NCBI GenBank assembly: GCA_041751935.1
Contig: JBGSIA010000166.1
Span: 62,001-126,000, forward strand
Direction of reading: 5' to 3'
DNA from: JBBSJZ01 sp041751935
GTDB taxonomy: Bacteria > Planctomycetota > Planctomycetia > Pirellulales > Pirellulaceae
Length of the DNA stretch: 64,000 bases
Under the pieces are notes generated by a model. The model made no database searches and was not told the DNA's origin. It was given only the letters and a program-made list of their open reading frames with translations. Position numbers and translations under genes: made by a program. Shown here in pieces: positions 36,743-46,171 of the stretch. Numbering within the stretch: the first letter of the stretch is position 1; every line of letters starts with the position of its first letter.

Positions 36743-37641
36743 GTTCCCTCTCCCGAAATCACTGTTACCACGAACGGTGCGACGACAATTAGCAAACAAG
36801 CAATCATGATCAACATCGCTGGAAAGACGATAGCAACTTGGGCTTCCTCAGCAGCCTTCTCTGCCCATTGAGAACGCTTCTTTCGCATCTGTTCTGCTTG
36901 GTTACGAAGAATGTTAGTCAATGGAGTTCCTAACTCTTCGCCTTCATTAATCGACATGACGACTTCTGACATATCGATGTCTCGAGTGCGCTCGGCCATT
37001 CCCTTGAGCGCTTTACTGCGCAGCGATCCCATGGTGATTTCTTTTTGAACCAAGCTCAGTTCTTCGCCCAACGGTGAGTTCTTGTTTTCCCGTGCGGCAA
37101 CTTCTAGGCATTCATGGAAATCTGCACCTACTTCCATCATCAGTGCCATGAGATCAATCGCGTTCGCGAACCGCCGCTTCATGGCGGTCTGACGAAGCAG
37201 GGCCTGGCTCTTGAGCGTTCGCACAGCAAGCCACTGATAACCGACACACGATACACCAGCGACAATCATGCTGTTGAGTAGATTCATGCCCAGGACGCTT
37301 GAGCCGACCAGTGCCAAGCCCATCGCGACGAGTATGCCTTCTGCTCGCTTAACACAAACGTATTCCACAGGTTTCCAGGGTTCGCGAACGCCTGCCGCAT
37401 GCAAGCATTCGTCAACATTCGAAATTTGTGCTGGTTTGCACCTCCATAGCGTGCTCCATTCGTCGATCAGCGGCTCCATCCAGCGATAGCTGCGGCAAGC
37501 ACTTCGAAGTTGGTCGCGGCGCTGCACTTCAAATCGACCTTCGTTTACTGGTAGCTGGCGAGGGCCCGTGGCGACATCGATAACTGTCCAGGCGATCGCA
37601 CCAAAACTTAGACAAATCAATACGGTTGAGACGACAATCAT
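36739..37641 (-). CDS. tadC: Tad pilus inner-membrane protein TadC (T2SS F family)
   Basis: 300 residues with the type II secretion F/TadC layout: two N-terminal spans, a cytoplasmic helical domain (RRFANAIDLMALMMEVGADF, then NEGEELGTPLTNILRNQAEQM) and a C-terminal span pair (AIVFPAMLIMIACLLIV). It forms the membrane platform with TadB on which the TadA ATPase works. It lies 28 bases after tadB and overlaps the FHA-like gene that follows. Confidence 0.88.
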   Translation of the reverse strand: MIVVSTVLICLSFGAIAWTVIDVATGPRQLPVNEGRFEVQRRDQLRSACRSYRWMEPLIDEWSTLWRCKPAQISNVDECLHAAGVREPWKPVEYVCVKRAEGILVAMGLALVGSSVLGMNLLNSMIVAGVSCVGYQWLAVRTLKSQALLRQTAMKRRFANAIDLMALMMEVGADFHECLEVAARENKNSPLGEELSLVQKEITMGSLRSKALKGMAERTRDIDMSEVVMSINEGEELGTPLTNILRNQAEQMRKKRSQWAEKAAEEAQVAIVFPAMLIMIACLLIVVAPFVVTVISGEGT

Positions 37642-37668
37642 AGCTGGCTTCCTTCAGGAACGCGCTGT

Positions 37669-38508
37669 CTAAAAATTGAGGTTTAGAATACGAAGACACC
37701 ATAACCACGAAACATAGACAATGACCAACACTGTCAGGATCACCAGTTGCCCAAGCAGTGTGCCGAACAATACGTTCATTGATACAGGGTCAAGTAAATA
37801 GAACATTCCCAAGAACCCAATCGGGAACATGCTGAGAATGAAAGCCATTCGTTTTCCGGCTGCAGCGTCAGCTTCTAGCTTGCGTTCGAGCCGCTGAGTC
37901 TCCTGCAATCCTTGGCTGATACGATCCAATGATGCCGATATGTTGCCTCCTTTCTGCAGCGTGACGATCACTGCGGAGGCAAACGTGGTGAATGCCTCGA
38001 CGTCGAGACGTAACTGTACGTCGCGAATCGCTTCCTGCAGGGGACGGCCGGCGCGGTAGTCGCGAACAATTCGTTGCAGCTCCTTTGAAATGGGTGGTTT
38101 AGCATCGAATGCTAGTTTCTCGATTGCCTGAGGAAGTGCCATTCCGGAGCGGCATCCATTGGCTATACCCACCGTTACACGCACCAGTTGATCACGAATT
38201 AACACGCGACGTCGGGTAAGCAGCCAATCCATGATGTACCGCGGCGCGACAAAAATCAGGAATACGACAAAGACCGCTAACGGGGCCATCTGCAGGATCA
38301 CAACGAACAGTACCAAAGAACCGACAAGGCTGATTCCCCACCAACGCATCCAGAGATGCAATTGCTTGTCGTCCATATCTAACCGCCGCAGACCAAGTTT
38401 GATGTCGGACAAATAGCGGTCGGTTATCTGGTCCCAAACCGCGCCCAGCGAGTCGGTGATCATCCAAACGGCGGCAAACAAACAAAGACTGCTGAGTATC
38501 AATGGCAT
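37669..38508 (-). CDS. tadB: Tad pilus inner-membrane protein TadB (T2SS F family)
   Basis: 279 residues. N-terminal span, a pair of spans at about 55-90, a cytoplasmic F domain (GCRSGMALPQAIEKLAFD, then AVIVTLQKGGNISASLDRIS) and two C-terminal spans. This matches TadB, the second platform subunit. Its start lies five bases after the stop of the FHA-TadA gene. Confidence 0.88.
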   Translation of the reverse strand: MPLILSSLCLFAAVWMITDSLGAVWDQITDRYLSDIKLGLRRLDMDDKQLHLWMRWWGISLVGSLVLFVVILQMAPLAVFVVFLIFVAPRYIMDWLLTRRRVLIRDQLVRVTVGIANGCRSGMALPQAIEKLAFDAKPPISKELQRIVRDYRAGRPLQEAIRDVQLRLDVEAFTTFASAVIVTLQKGGNISASLDRISQGLQETQRLERKLEADAAAGKRMAFILSMFPIGFLGMFYLLDPVSMNVLFGTLLGQLVILTVLVIVYVSWLWCLRILNLNF

Positions 38509-38512
38509 GGTA

Positions 38513-40387
38513 CTACCGATAGAAGGTGGATAAGTCGATCAGATTGTGTTCAATCAATTCGCCCATGAAGGTCGGCAGCGAGCCAGTCGGCATTAGCCGC
38601 GAGTTTGGCGACTCCGAATCGAGCAAGAACAAATCCTTGGTTCTGAGAACGCCCTCACGCTCGTCATAGCCCACGAATTCAGTGATTTGAGACACACAGC
38701 GGCGACCATTTCGCATTCGTGTCAATTGCAACACAATATCAATGGCTGAACCGATCTGGCCGTAGATGGACGAGAGCGGCAAATCCGCAGCCGTCTGTAC
38801 AAGTACTTCAAGCCGTTTGATGACATCCTCCGCCGTATTCGCGTGAATCGTTGTCATTGAACCATCATGCCCGGTGTTCATTGCTTGCAGCATGTCAAGC
38901 GCTTCGGGACCGCGACATTCACCGACAACGATCCGATCCGGACGCATACGCAACGAATTCTTCACGAGATCGCGAATGGTGTATTCGCCGCTACCTTCCA
39001 GGTTTGCGGTCTTGGTTTCCAGACGCACGACATGCTCCTTTTGTAGCTGCAGCTCTGCCGTGTCTTCGATGGTGACGATTCGCTCTTTGTCGGGAATGAG
39101 ATCACTCAAACAATTCAGTAAGGTTGTTTTTCCAGTACCTGTTCCGCCGGAAATGAGAATATTGCAGCCGACTTCCACACAGGCTCTGAGAAATTCTTTA
39201 ACCACGGCGGACAATGCGCCCCGGCGAACCAAATCATCGATTGTCAAACGTCGCGAGGGAAACTTGCGGATTGTCAGACAAGGTCCCGTCAACGAGATTG
39301 GCGCAATAACCGCATTAACACGGCTGCCGTCGAGGAGTCTTGCATCAACCAGTGGTTCAGCGGTATTGATCCGACGACCGACACGATTGACGATCCGTTC
39401 TATGATCGCCACCGTTACTTCGTCGGAAACAAAACGCCGCCCAGACTTCTCCAACACACCATTCTTTTCGACGTAAATCTTGTCGCGGCTGACGACCATG
39501 ATTTCAGAAATGTTGGGCATCCGTATTAAATCTTCCAGCGGTCCGTACCCAAACAGAATGTCTTTGACTTGCTTCTTGATGTAACATTCGGCAAGATATT
39601 TTAGCAGCGAGTTTGTCGAACTCAGACTGCGACTGTTGATCTCCGCGTTCCATTGATCGGAGAAGTTTTTCTCGACATTGGCGATACGCTTGGTCAAATC
39701 GACGGATCGGTCCGGAGAGAGGTTCAGTTCGATCGCGTCCACCAATTCCACCATCTTACGCTCCAGATCGGAATTCAATGTCAGCATACGAGTCCAACGT
39801 TCTTCCTCTTTGATTTCTCCGCTGTTGCCTTCGATGATTCGGCTCAACAAATGGCTTTGCGTTCGAAGTGAGGCGGCGAAAACGAGCAAGTCAGCGTTTT
39901 CAGGATCGAACAAACCGTAAAGTCGACTCAACTCATCTATGTCGCGTTCCAGTTGCAAAAGAAATTCATCGGATTGGCGACGTGATGCATCCGTGTCGGA
40001 TACGTCAAGACGAGCCAGTAAATCGCAATGAATTTTCAACACCATGTGCGAGATACGATCCAGCATTCGGCCCGTACCGCCGCCAACCGTTTCGATATCC
40101 TCCAGCTGTAGCGTAAACGGAAAAATTTGAATCGATTCCGTACGGCTCAAGATTGTGCGTTCTCCCATCCGCACGGATTGGCCGCTGACGAGAATGTCAT
40201 TGTCGCCCAGCGGTGTCAGTTCCCAGTGGTTATCGTTCCGCGCAAGTACGGCGTGTGTCGGTGACACATATGGATTGCTCAGTACAATATCATTCGCCTG
40301 AGGGTCTGAACCAATCCGGACGATGGTGGCTATCGTGTTGAAGTAGGTGGGATTGGAGTCGCCAACGAGGCTGTAACTGATTCGCAT
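38513..40387 (-). CDS. tadA: FHA-TadA fusion: pilus/secretion ATPase with N-terminal FHA domain
   Basis: 624 residues. An FHA domain covers about 20-95 (IVRIGSDPQANDIVL, SPTHAVL); the GR Arg is replaced by Ser, so phosphopeptide binding is doubtful. The rest is a CpaF/TadA-type secretion ATPase with Walker A GGTGTGKTTLL, an Asp-box region (VTIEDTAELQ), DRIVVGECRGPEALDMLQ as Walker B and TTIHANT as the His box. It powers Flp pilus assembly at the inner face of the membrane. CpaF proteins with FHA are known in planctomycetes and actinobacteria. It heads tadB-tadC. Confidence 0.9.
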   Translation of the reverse strand: MRISYSLVGDSNPTYFNTIATIVRIGSDPQANDIVLSNPYVSPTHAVLARNDNHWELTPLGDNDILVSGQSVRMGERTILSRTESIQIFPFTLQLEDIETVGGGTGRMLDRISHMVLKIHCDLLARLDVSDTDASRRQSDEFLLQLERDIDELSRLYGLFDPENADLLVFAASLRTQSHLLSRIIEGNSGEIKEEERWTRMLTLNSDLERKMVELVDAIELNLSPDRSVDLTKRIANVEKNFSDQWNAEINSRSLSSTNSLLKYLAECYIKKQVKDILFGYGPLEDLIRMPNISEIMVVSRDKIYVEKNGVLEKSGRRFVSDEVTVAIIERIVNRVGRRINTAEPLVDARLLDGSRVNAVIAPISLTGPCLTIRKFPSRRLTIDDLVRRGALSAVVKEFLRACVEVGCNILISGGTGTGKTTLLNCLSDLIPDKERIVTIEDTAELQLQKEHVVRLETKTANLEGSGEYTIRDLVKNSLRMRPDRIVVGECRGPEALDMLQAMNTGHDGSMTTIHANTAEDVIKRLEVLVQTAADLPLSSIYGQIGSAIDIVLQLTRMRNGRRCVSQITEFVGYDEREGVLRTKDLFLLDSESPNSRLMPTGSLPTFMGELIEHNLIDLSTFYR

Positions 40388-40427
40388 GAGATAGGCTCCA
40401 CTGAAGCATGGTCAATGATCGCTAGGA

Positions 40428-41063
40428 TCAGTCGGATATGTGCGCTCGGATTTGCAGCGGTAGGGCGTCGCCTTTTGCCTGACGATCGATATAGGCAAGC
40501 AGTTCGGTGTGATGCCGTTCGAACTTCTTTTCAGGAATCGCAACACTGAGTTCGCGAACCCGATCGACGGTCTCGCCTGGAATTCTTTTTTCGCCGACAG
40601 TCACGACACGAAATGGACCTACCCAATCTGACATGTCGTGGTTGCCTGTCGAAGTGAATCGAAAGCTAATGTTTTCACCTACTGCGACGGATGAAACAGG
40701 ACTACTTGAAACATCAATGAAGACGGCCGTTTCGTCTTCACGAAGATCGTATTGCGGCCCGCGCACGGGAAAGTTGTCCCACAGGAGCAACACACCGGGT
40801 TTAAGAGTTCGGTTCGCTGTCTTGCCACTCAGTACCGATCGGTCGTTCCACGGGATAACGCTCTGTCGAAGTTCCTCGGCATAGGCAGCCTCTATGGAAA
40901 CAGGCACGATCATATCCGTGGTAATAATGTCGCCAGCGGCTACTTCCTTACTGAGCGACGCGAATTGAACCGCCCTGGTGCGCTGTGAAAGGGTCGTCCA
41001 GTTGACAATTCCGGCTAGGCCTCCCAATGCGATTCCGATGAGAAGCTTTAAGGTGTGGCTCAT
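40428..41063 (-). CDS. cpaB: CpaB/RcpC-like SAF-domain pilus assembly protein
   Basis: 211 residues, membrane-anchored (MSHTLKLLIGIALGGLAGIVN). A SAF domain follows (about 30-100: SLSKEVAAGDIITTDMIVPV, TLKPGVLLLWDNF), then an extracytoplasmic beta part. In Tad systems CpaB/RcpC is periplasmic and works with the secretin. The symbol is functional rather than proven. It is the first gene of the leftward tad set; a hairpin separates it from the FHA/kinase set. Confidence 0.75.
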   Translation of the reverse strand: MSHTLKLLIGIALGGLAGIVNWTTLSQRTRAVQFASLSKEVAAGDIITTDMIVPVSIEAAYAEELRQSVIPWNDRSVLSGKTANRTLKPGVLLLWDNFPVRGPQYDLREDETAVFIDVSSSPVSSVAVGENISFRFTSTGNHDMSDWVGPFRVVTVGEKRIPGETVDRVRELSVAIPEKKFERHHTELLAYIDRQAKGDALPLQIRAHISD

Positions 41064-41092
41064 GCGTCACTCCGCACAAAGTGAGGGTAGAG

Positions 41093-41148
41093 ATCCGAAA
41101 ACCGAAGAAACTCTCGTGGCTAGTGCCGTCGGCTCACGGTTTTCGGAT
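41093..41148. terminator. long-loop inverted repeat between regulatory and tad operons
   Basis: A perfect 12-bp inverted repeat, atccgaaaaccg at 41093-41104 and cggttttcggat at 41137-41148, with a 32-base loop. It lies 7 bases after the FHA gene stop and 30 bases before the CpaB-like start. It may terminate the upstream operon or act as a regulatory site; no U-run is seen. Confidence 0.55.
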
Positions 41149-41154
41149 AGGTTC

Positions 41155-42120
41155 TTAGTTGGCTTGACGCAGATCAAGGAGATCTTGAGCAGCGACTTCT
41201 ACTTCTCCAAAACGTATCAATTCTTGACCGCGCACGCGAAACTCTCGAATTCGCGAAGCGGGTTGCCCAGGACTAGCAACGAATGTTCCCTCGGCCGAGT
41301 TGAGATCTTGAATGATGGCAGAACCGTGCCTCACCACAACACGTGCATGGAACGCAGAAACGGATGGTGACGACAAGCGAATCTCATTGCCTTGACTTCG
41401 TCCTACAAACAACACTTGACTGGAAGGCTGATTTGTTTCCTGATGCTCTGGTTCAAAGAACGCTCGCGGAATAACCACACGATGTTTACGACCAAGCGTC
41501 AATAGGTCCGGCCAACGGAGTTGTGTGCGAGTATGGACTCGGGCCTGATTTATAAAAGTTCCATTGGTGGATTTCAAATCGGTGACGAACACACCGCAAG
41601 GTGTCCGGATGATCTGGCAGTGAGTTGACGAAACTGTCGGCTGGGGAATCGGAACGTCACATTGGGGATGGTAGCCGATGATCCAACGATCTGCGGTTGG
41701 GTTTATCGCGTGAAGGTTGGGCCAATCGATGATTGTGATGCCGGTGGGTGGCCTGGATACCAGCGCATTCGGTTGATTCGCTCGCAGCAGTGTCAACTTG
41801 GCCGCGGCGATCCTGTTGAGTAGCTGTTGGCCGACATCCGTATAAACACCACGAGCCAAACGGCGGACATGCATTGTTTGTCGCTCTGCCGCAGTCGAAA
41901 TCACGGCTGGGTCGGCTTCGGATTCGCTAATACCAAGCAATCGGCTTGGACTTGGCGACTGGTCCTCTGGCGATATTCCTAACCATTGATGATAAACATC
42001 TCCAAGTGAAGGTGATAATCCCTTCGACTCATAGGCAGCGTACATTTCAACACCTTCCATCGAATCACGCGTCATGTTGGGCAATACCGTTTTACAACTT
42101 TGATATTGAGATGCTGGCAT
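41155..42120 (-). CDS. double-FHA protein with planctomycete N-terminal domain
   Basis: 321 residues. An N-terminal helical module (about 42-110: HQWLGISPEDQ..., LLGISESEADPAVI, RRLARGVY, LLNRIAAAKLTLL) is common ahead of regulatory domains in planctomycetes. Two FHA domains follow. The first (WIIGYHPQCDVPI, STHC, STNGTF) has Tyr in place of the GR Arg. The second (FVGRSQGNEIRL, SAFHA) keeps Arg but has EG for NG. The longest frame overlaps the Hsp70 gene by 29 bases; ATGs at 42075 and 42060 would remove the overlap. It is the last gene of the kinase-like/Hsp70/FHA operon. Confidence 0.82.
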   Translation of the reverse strand: MPASQYQSCKTVLPNMTRDSMEGVEMYAAYESKGLSPSLGDVYHQWLGISPEDQSPSPSRLLGISESEADPAVISTAAERQTMHVRRLARGVYTDVGQQLLNRIAAAKLTLLRANQPNALVSRPPTGITIIDWPNLHAINPTADRWIIGYHPQCDVPIPQPTVSSTHCQIIRTPCGVFVTDLKSTNGTFINQARVHTRTQLRWPDLLTLGRKHRVVIPRAFFEPEHQETNQPSSQVLFVGRSQGNEIRLSSPSVSAFHARVVVRHGSAIIQDLNSAEGTFVASPGQPASRIREFRVRGQELIRFGEVEVAAQDLLDLRQAN

Positions 42121-44074
42121 CGATCCATTGCCTTAGCCGAACAGCTTCCGCTTTCTCATCGGCGAGCAACGAGTCGGCTCCACGCTCGTCCAACGAGACA
42201 CGTCCCAAGACAAGGCAACTGTGTTGGTAGAGTTTTTGAGATTGGTCGAAAGCCATGCGAACACGCGCCAGTTGGCCCTGCAATTGCATTCGCTCGCAGG
42301 GAATCGTTTCCGCTTGCTGTTTCTTATTAATTACTTCGACGAGCCGTCTGAGAGCCTCGTGTTCGGTACGAGTTTGCTTGAGCAAGCGTTGGGCTGGCAC
42401 GGCACGAACAGGGACCGCTGAATCAGCAAGCCGCTGGCCAACTTCGACACAAATCTGGTCGAGACGGCGAATCAGTTGTTGAGTGTTCGCCGATGGCGAC
42501 AACTCTGCGTGCGGAGTCAGGACTTCGCGAGGAAGATCAGGCTGATGCTTCACATTTCCGGTCGACAGCCGTTGTCGCCATACATCGAGTGGTTCGAGTT
42601 CGGCGAAACTATCGCGACGAAGCTCGACGCTTGCGGACACTTTCGTCGCTGGGACATGCGCAGCGAACGAGATGGTCCCGTTGGCATCGTAGCAACAGTT
42701 CACCCGAATTGCGGTGCCCTTCGGTAAGAATTCGTCGAGCCGTACCACGCATTGTCCTAGTGTGGAACAGAATTCTGGGTTTTCGCTTTCACCTTCAAGC
42801 AAACGCACCCGAGCGTTTTTCTGGCCGTCTTCGGTAGTTGTAAACAGGTAGGTGGCGCTGGCTGGAAGCGGTGTGTTTCGCGGAATGATCACCTTGTTAA
42901 TTCGCTGTTTCGTTTGCAGATCGATTCCTTGAATTCCCAAGCTGTGAGCATTGACGTTTACCACTTCGAATCGCGAATCTGCGTCCAAGTATTGATCTTG
43001 GCTGCGCAGCGCAGCGTATAGTGCTGCACCTTTGGCGACGATCCGATCGGGATCGGCAGAAAGAATAACTGGAATTCCGGTTTCGGCCTCCAGTCGTTTG
43101 CGCACCAAGGGCATTCGGCTTGATCCTCCCACAAGCAGGACATGGTCGAGATCATGCCACTGCAAGCCAGCATCATGGACCACCGCTTGTGCCGTCATCA
43201 CTGTCCGCTCGATCAACATTTCTACTGACTGTTCGAATTGTCTACGTGTCAGCGTCATCCCGTCGATCATCCCGGAATGCTGGAACGAGACCTGGTACTC
43301 TGGCTGTACGGTCAGTGCACATTTGACTTTTTCTGCTAAGTTTTCGAGCCGAAAGAGATTCTGCGTGTCGCACCGCGGATCGAGCCCATGACGGGTCAGG
43401 AAGCTATCGGCGATGATATTAACAATTCGTTCGTTGAAGTCTCGTCCGCCCAAATAGATATCTCCATCGGTTCCCAAAGTACGAAACACACGGCCATCTA
43501 TCTCAAGGAGCGTTGCGTCGAATGTTCCTCCGCCGAGGTCATACACTAGTATTCTTGTCTTGCCGTTAACGGTTCCAGCTTTCATCGTTTCGTAACCCGC
43601 AGCAATCGCTGCGGCGGTGGGTTCATTGATGATGTCGAGAACATTTAATCCCGCCATCGTCACAGCACGCTGGGTGGCCGTTCGCTGCTTTTCGTCAAAG
43701 TATGCTGGCACCGTGACCACGATCTCCGAAAGCTCACCAATTTCACGTCGCACCTGAGTCGCTAGGTACTCGACAATCATTGCCGTGAGAATTTCTGGCG
43801 GGACATCGCAAAATCGGACTCGCTTGCGATAGTGACATTTGCCGATATCACGTTTGAATCCTTCGGCAAAATTTTCGACGGATTGCTCACTACGCTGGAT
43901 GGCTTGATCACCGATGTAAATGTCGTCGCCAAACAAGATCGCGCTGGGAATTAACTGCTTACCACCTAGGTCACTGGCAATGTGTGCCTGGCCAGACGGA
44001 TCGATCCATGACGCGATTGATGTTGAAGTTCCAAGATCAAATCCAACGGCAACTTGTTGACGTACTTGAGGCAT
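42092..44074 (-). CDS. Hsp70-like chaperone ATPase
   Basis: 660 residues. All ATPase motifs are intact: FDLGTSTS at 12-19, VTVPAYFDEKQRTA, INEPTAAAIAAGY, YDLGGGTFD and LLVGGSSRMPLV. The beta substrate-binding region is present but diverged (LGIQGIDLQTKQRINKVI, NTPLPASATY); the C-terminal ~200 residues are helical and unlike the DnaK lid, and no terminal EEVD-type tail is seen. Its start overlaps the kinase-like stop by one base (TGATG) and it is followed by the FHA gene. It is a dedicated, non-housekeeping DnaK relative. The setting suggests a role in assembling or regulating the Tad machine. Confidence 0.87.
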   Translation of the reverse strand: MPQVRQQVAVGFDLGTSTSIASWIDPSGQAHIASDLGGKQLIPSAILFGDDIYIGDQAIQRSEQSVENFAEGFKRDIGKCHYRKRVRFCDVPPEILTAMIVEYLATQVRREIGELSEIVVTVPAYFDEKQRTATQRAVTMAGLNVLDIINEPTAAAIAAGYETMKAGTVNGKTRILVYDLGGGTFDATLLEIDGRVFRTLGTDGDIYLGGRDFNERIVNIIADSFLTRHGLDPRCDTQNLFRLENLAEKVKCALTVQPEYQVSFQHSGMIDGMTLTRRQFEQSVEMLIERTVMTAQAVVHDAGLQWHDLDHVLLVGGSSRMPLVRKRLEAETGIPVILSADPDRIVAKGAALYAALRSQDQYLDADSRFEVVNVNAHSLGIQGIDLQTKQRINKVIIPRNTPLPASATYLFTTTEDGQKNARVRLLEGESENPEFCSTLGQCVVRLDEFLPKGTAIRVNCCYDANGTISFAAHVPATKVSASVELRRDSFAELEPLDVWRQRLSTGNVKHQPDLPREVLTPHAELSPSANTQQLIRRLDQICVEVGQRLADSAVPVRAVPAQRLLKQTRTEHEALRRLVEVINKKQQAETIPCERMQLQGQLARVRMAFDQSQKLYQHSCLVLGRVSLDERGADSLLADEKAEAVRLRQWIDASISISKL

Positions 44075-45945
44075 CAGTTCGATTCTCCAGAAACTCGGAC
44101 AACAACGGATTTGCTATCGATGGATGCCGCGGAAACGGACGGTTGACCAGTTAATTCGTTGGCGTTTGAAGTTTTCGCGGCCCCGTTTCCAGCCGGAATG
44201 AAAACAACCGCCAGCAAGGCTGCGGCGACAGCCAGCGCAATCATGGCTTTGTCGCGAGTTGATTTATCCCACGAGCGTGGTGCTAACCATTTGGGTGCTG
44301 GCGCTGGATCTTCTGTGACGTCGTCAAATGCTTCCGCGTTGGTACGTGTTGTTGATTTGGTCTCGTTCGCGGATTTATGAAGCGGCGATGTTGTTGTCGT
44401 GACATCAGGGGGCAGCGGAGCAAATGGGCTAATCGTGCCACTATCAAGAATCGGCACCGGTCGGCGAATGGTAGAATTGGCCGCAATCATCGGACGCGTG
44501 CCATCGGCAGGTTGGTTATGTAAAACCTTTTTCGGGCTGCTGTTTGGTAGCGGCTTTGCTTGCGGTGGTAACTTTGTTTGGTTTCGCATCGTTTCGTTTG
44601 CATTGCGGCGTCCCGAAGTGCGATTGACTGTTGTGGTGGGCAAGTGTTTCGCAGCAATTTCCGAAATGGTTGGAGTCCCGCTTTGCAGATAGAACTGAAA
44701 ATCAGGCCCCTCCAACGATAGACGCACCACATCGCCGGATCTCAGTTTTGCTGTAGTGCGGTGAATGGTTTGATTGATGGCTAGGTATTCAACGCCCGCT
44801 TCCGGCGTAACTTCCCAGCCGCTGGACTGTCGCTGAATTCGCACTCGCATCGGCTCACCAGCGTATGCATCCTCGAGCAGGACATCGCAGGAGCAACCGA
44901 CGCCCACAGTCAATTCCGTTGCTTCAAAACCATACGTTGCACCGGCGCGCGAACCCGAGACGACGCCGATAGCGATTCCACCTAACGGTCGTGGCAGAAT
45001 GTCTTTTGCCGAATGCCTTGGAGTTGGCTGAGAGTCTCGTCGCGTATTCGAAACGCTTGGAATTGTGGCAACGTGTTCGAATTCTGGTCCAGAGTGCAAT
45101 TGACGGCTAACTTCGAGTTTGACGTCCTGCGATTGAGTCAAAGCGGCGACGGATTGTGGCAAGTCCGCCAACACTTGCTCGGCGAATCGGTAGCGGAGGT
45201 ACGGATCTTTTACCAGCATGCGGTCAATGACCAAGGCTAATTCTGGCGGACAATTCTGCACCAGTTGCGAAGTGGGTGCCAGGATTGCGGCTGGATTCGC
45301 ATGCCATTGCAGCCATGACATGTCGCCGTCACCTGCCTGTCGCCCCACGCCTGGAAAGAGTTCGACAAAGCCCTGGCCCACCATGGATTCCAATAGGGTC
45401 AAACCCAACGCATACAAATCGATTCCTGGGCCTGGGGCCTTTGCTGCGGCCGCAGTTACTTCTGGCGCCAGGTACTTGGGAGTGCCGATGCTCGGAATCA
45501 CCCCTGGGCTGTCGATTGCTAACAATAGCCCGTCGGCCAGACGCACGTCACCGCGCGACGAGAGACGAACGTTGCTCGGCTTGATGTTGGCGTGAAAGTA
45601 GCCAGCCTCGTTCAGATATTGCAGTGCCTCGAGCGATTGCGTCAAGATCCTCAGCGCATCGACAGGCAGAACTGGCGTCACCGCAGAGATCGATGTCGGC
45701 ATCCAATCCGAAATGATCCACCCGCGATCCGAGTCGACGTCGATACAGTCCAATAAGTAAGGATGAGGCAATGCCGCCCATTGACGTGCCGACTGGAACA
45801 AACGATCACGTAGTCTCGGGTTTTCGCGTACATGTTCTCGCAATTGCTTCACGGCGACTCGCTTTCCCACTTGGGTCTCCGCTTCGTACAGCGTTGCGAG
45901 CCGTCCTCGGCCGTGTATGCGAATGAGGTTTGCCATGAAGTTCAC
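44074..45945 (-). CDS. protein-kinase-like membrane protein with lost catalytic motif (pseudokinase) and FHA-like region
   Basis: 623 residues. Residues 1-260 are a eukaryotic-type kinase fold: a G-loop region (HGRGRLATLYEA), Lys33 of VAVK, a P+1 region (IGTPKYLAPEV) and a DLYALGLTLLE helix F. The catalytic loop reads HANIKPSN (118-125): HRD is HAN, so the catalytic Asp is missing, and the DFG site reads ADGL. It is therefore probably inactive. A degenerate FHA-like domain follows (about 330-430), then a long Pro/Thr/Ser linker and a C-terminal span (about 568-584). A start at 45936 (MANLIR) is equally likely. First gene of its operon. Confidence 0.85.
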   Translation of the reverse strand: MNFMANLIRIHGRGRLATLYEAETQVGKRVAVKQLREHVRENPRLRDRLFQSARQWAALPHPYLLDCIDVDSDRGWIISDWMPTSISAVTPVLPVDALRILTQSLEALQYLNEAGYFHANIKPSNVRLSSRGDVRLADGLLLAIDSPGVIPSIGTPKYLAPEVTAAAAKAPGPGIDLYALGLTLLESMVGQGFVELFPGVGRQAGDGDMSWLQWHANPAAILAPTSQLVQNCPPELALVIDRMLVKDPYLRYRFAEQVLADLPQSVAALTQSQDVKLEVSRQLHSGPEFEHVATIPSVSNTRRDSQPTPRHSAKDILPRPLGGIAIGVVSGSRAGATYGFEATELTVGVGCSCDVLLEDAYAGEPMRVRIQRQSSGWEVTPEAGVEYLAINQTIHRTTAKLRSGDVVRLSLEGPDFQFYLQSGTPTISEIAAKHLPTTTVNRTSGRRNANETMRNQTKLPPQAKPLPNSSPKKVLHNQPADGTRPMIAANSTIRRPVPILDSGTISPFAPLPPDVTTTTSPLHKSANETKSTTRTNAEAFDDVTEDPAPAPKWLAPRSWDKSTRDKAMIALAVAAALLAVVFIPAGNGAAKTSNANELTGQPSVSAASIDSKSVVVRVSGESN

Positions 45946-46171
45946 ACGCGTTTCGACACGAGAGGAAGGGTCGAATAATTCTCGGATTCATAGGCAAGAA
46001 CGTTTGGCGCAGCGGCAGCGCACGCAGAATCCTGGAGAAGATCTTCCGGGACGCATTTCGGGTATAACGGGGCTTCGGCGTGGTCATTTCGCGGGTTATG
46101 CTGCGATGTCTTGCCGCAGCGTCGCCTCATGTCGGTGAATTCAACAGCACCCTGCCACTTGTAGAACGCAA
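45946..46171. promoter_or_regulatory. divergent intergenic region between pseudokinase and second tadA
   Basis: 226 bases separate the leftward kinase-like/Hsp70/FHA operon from the rightward tadA-type gene, so promoters for both must lie here. No convincing -35/-10 pair or operator repeat is apparent by eye. Confidence 0.4.
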
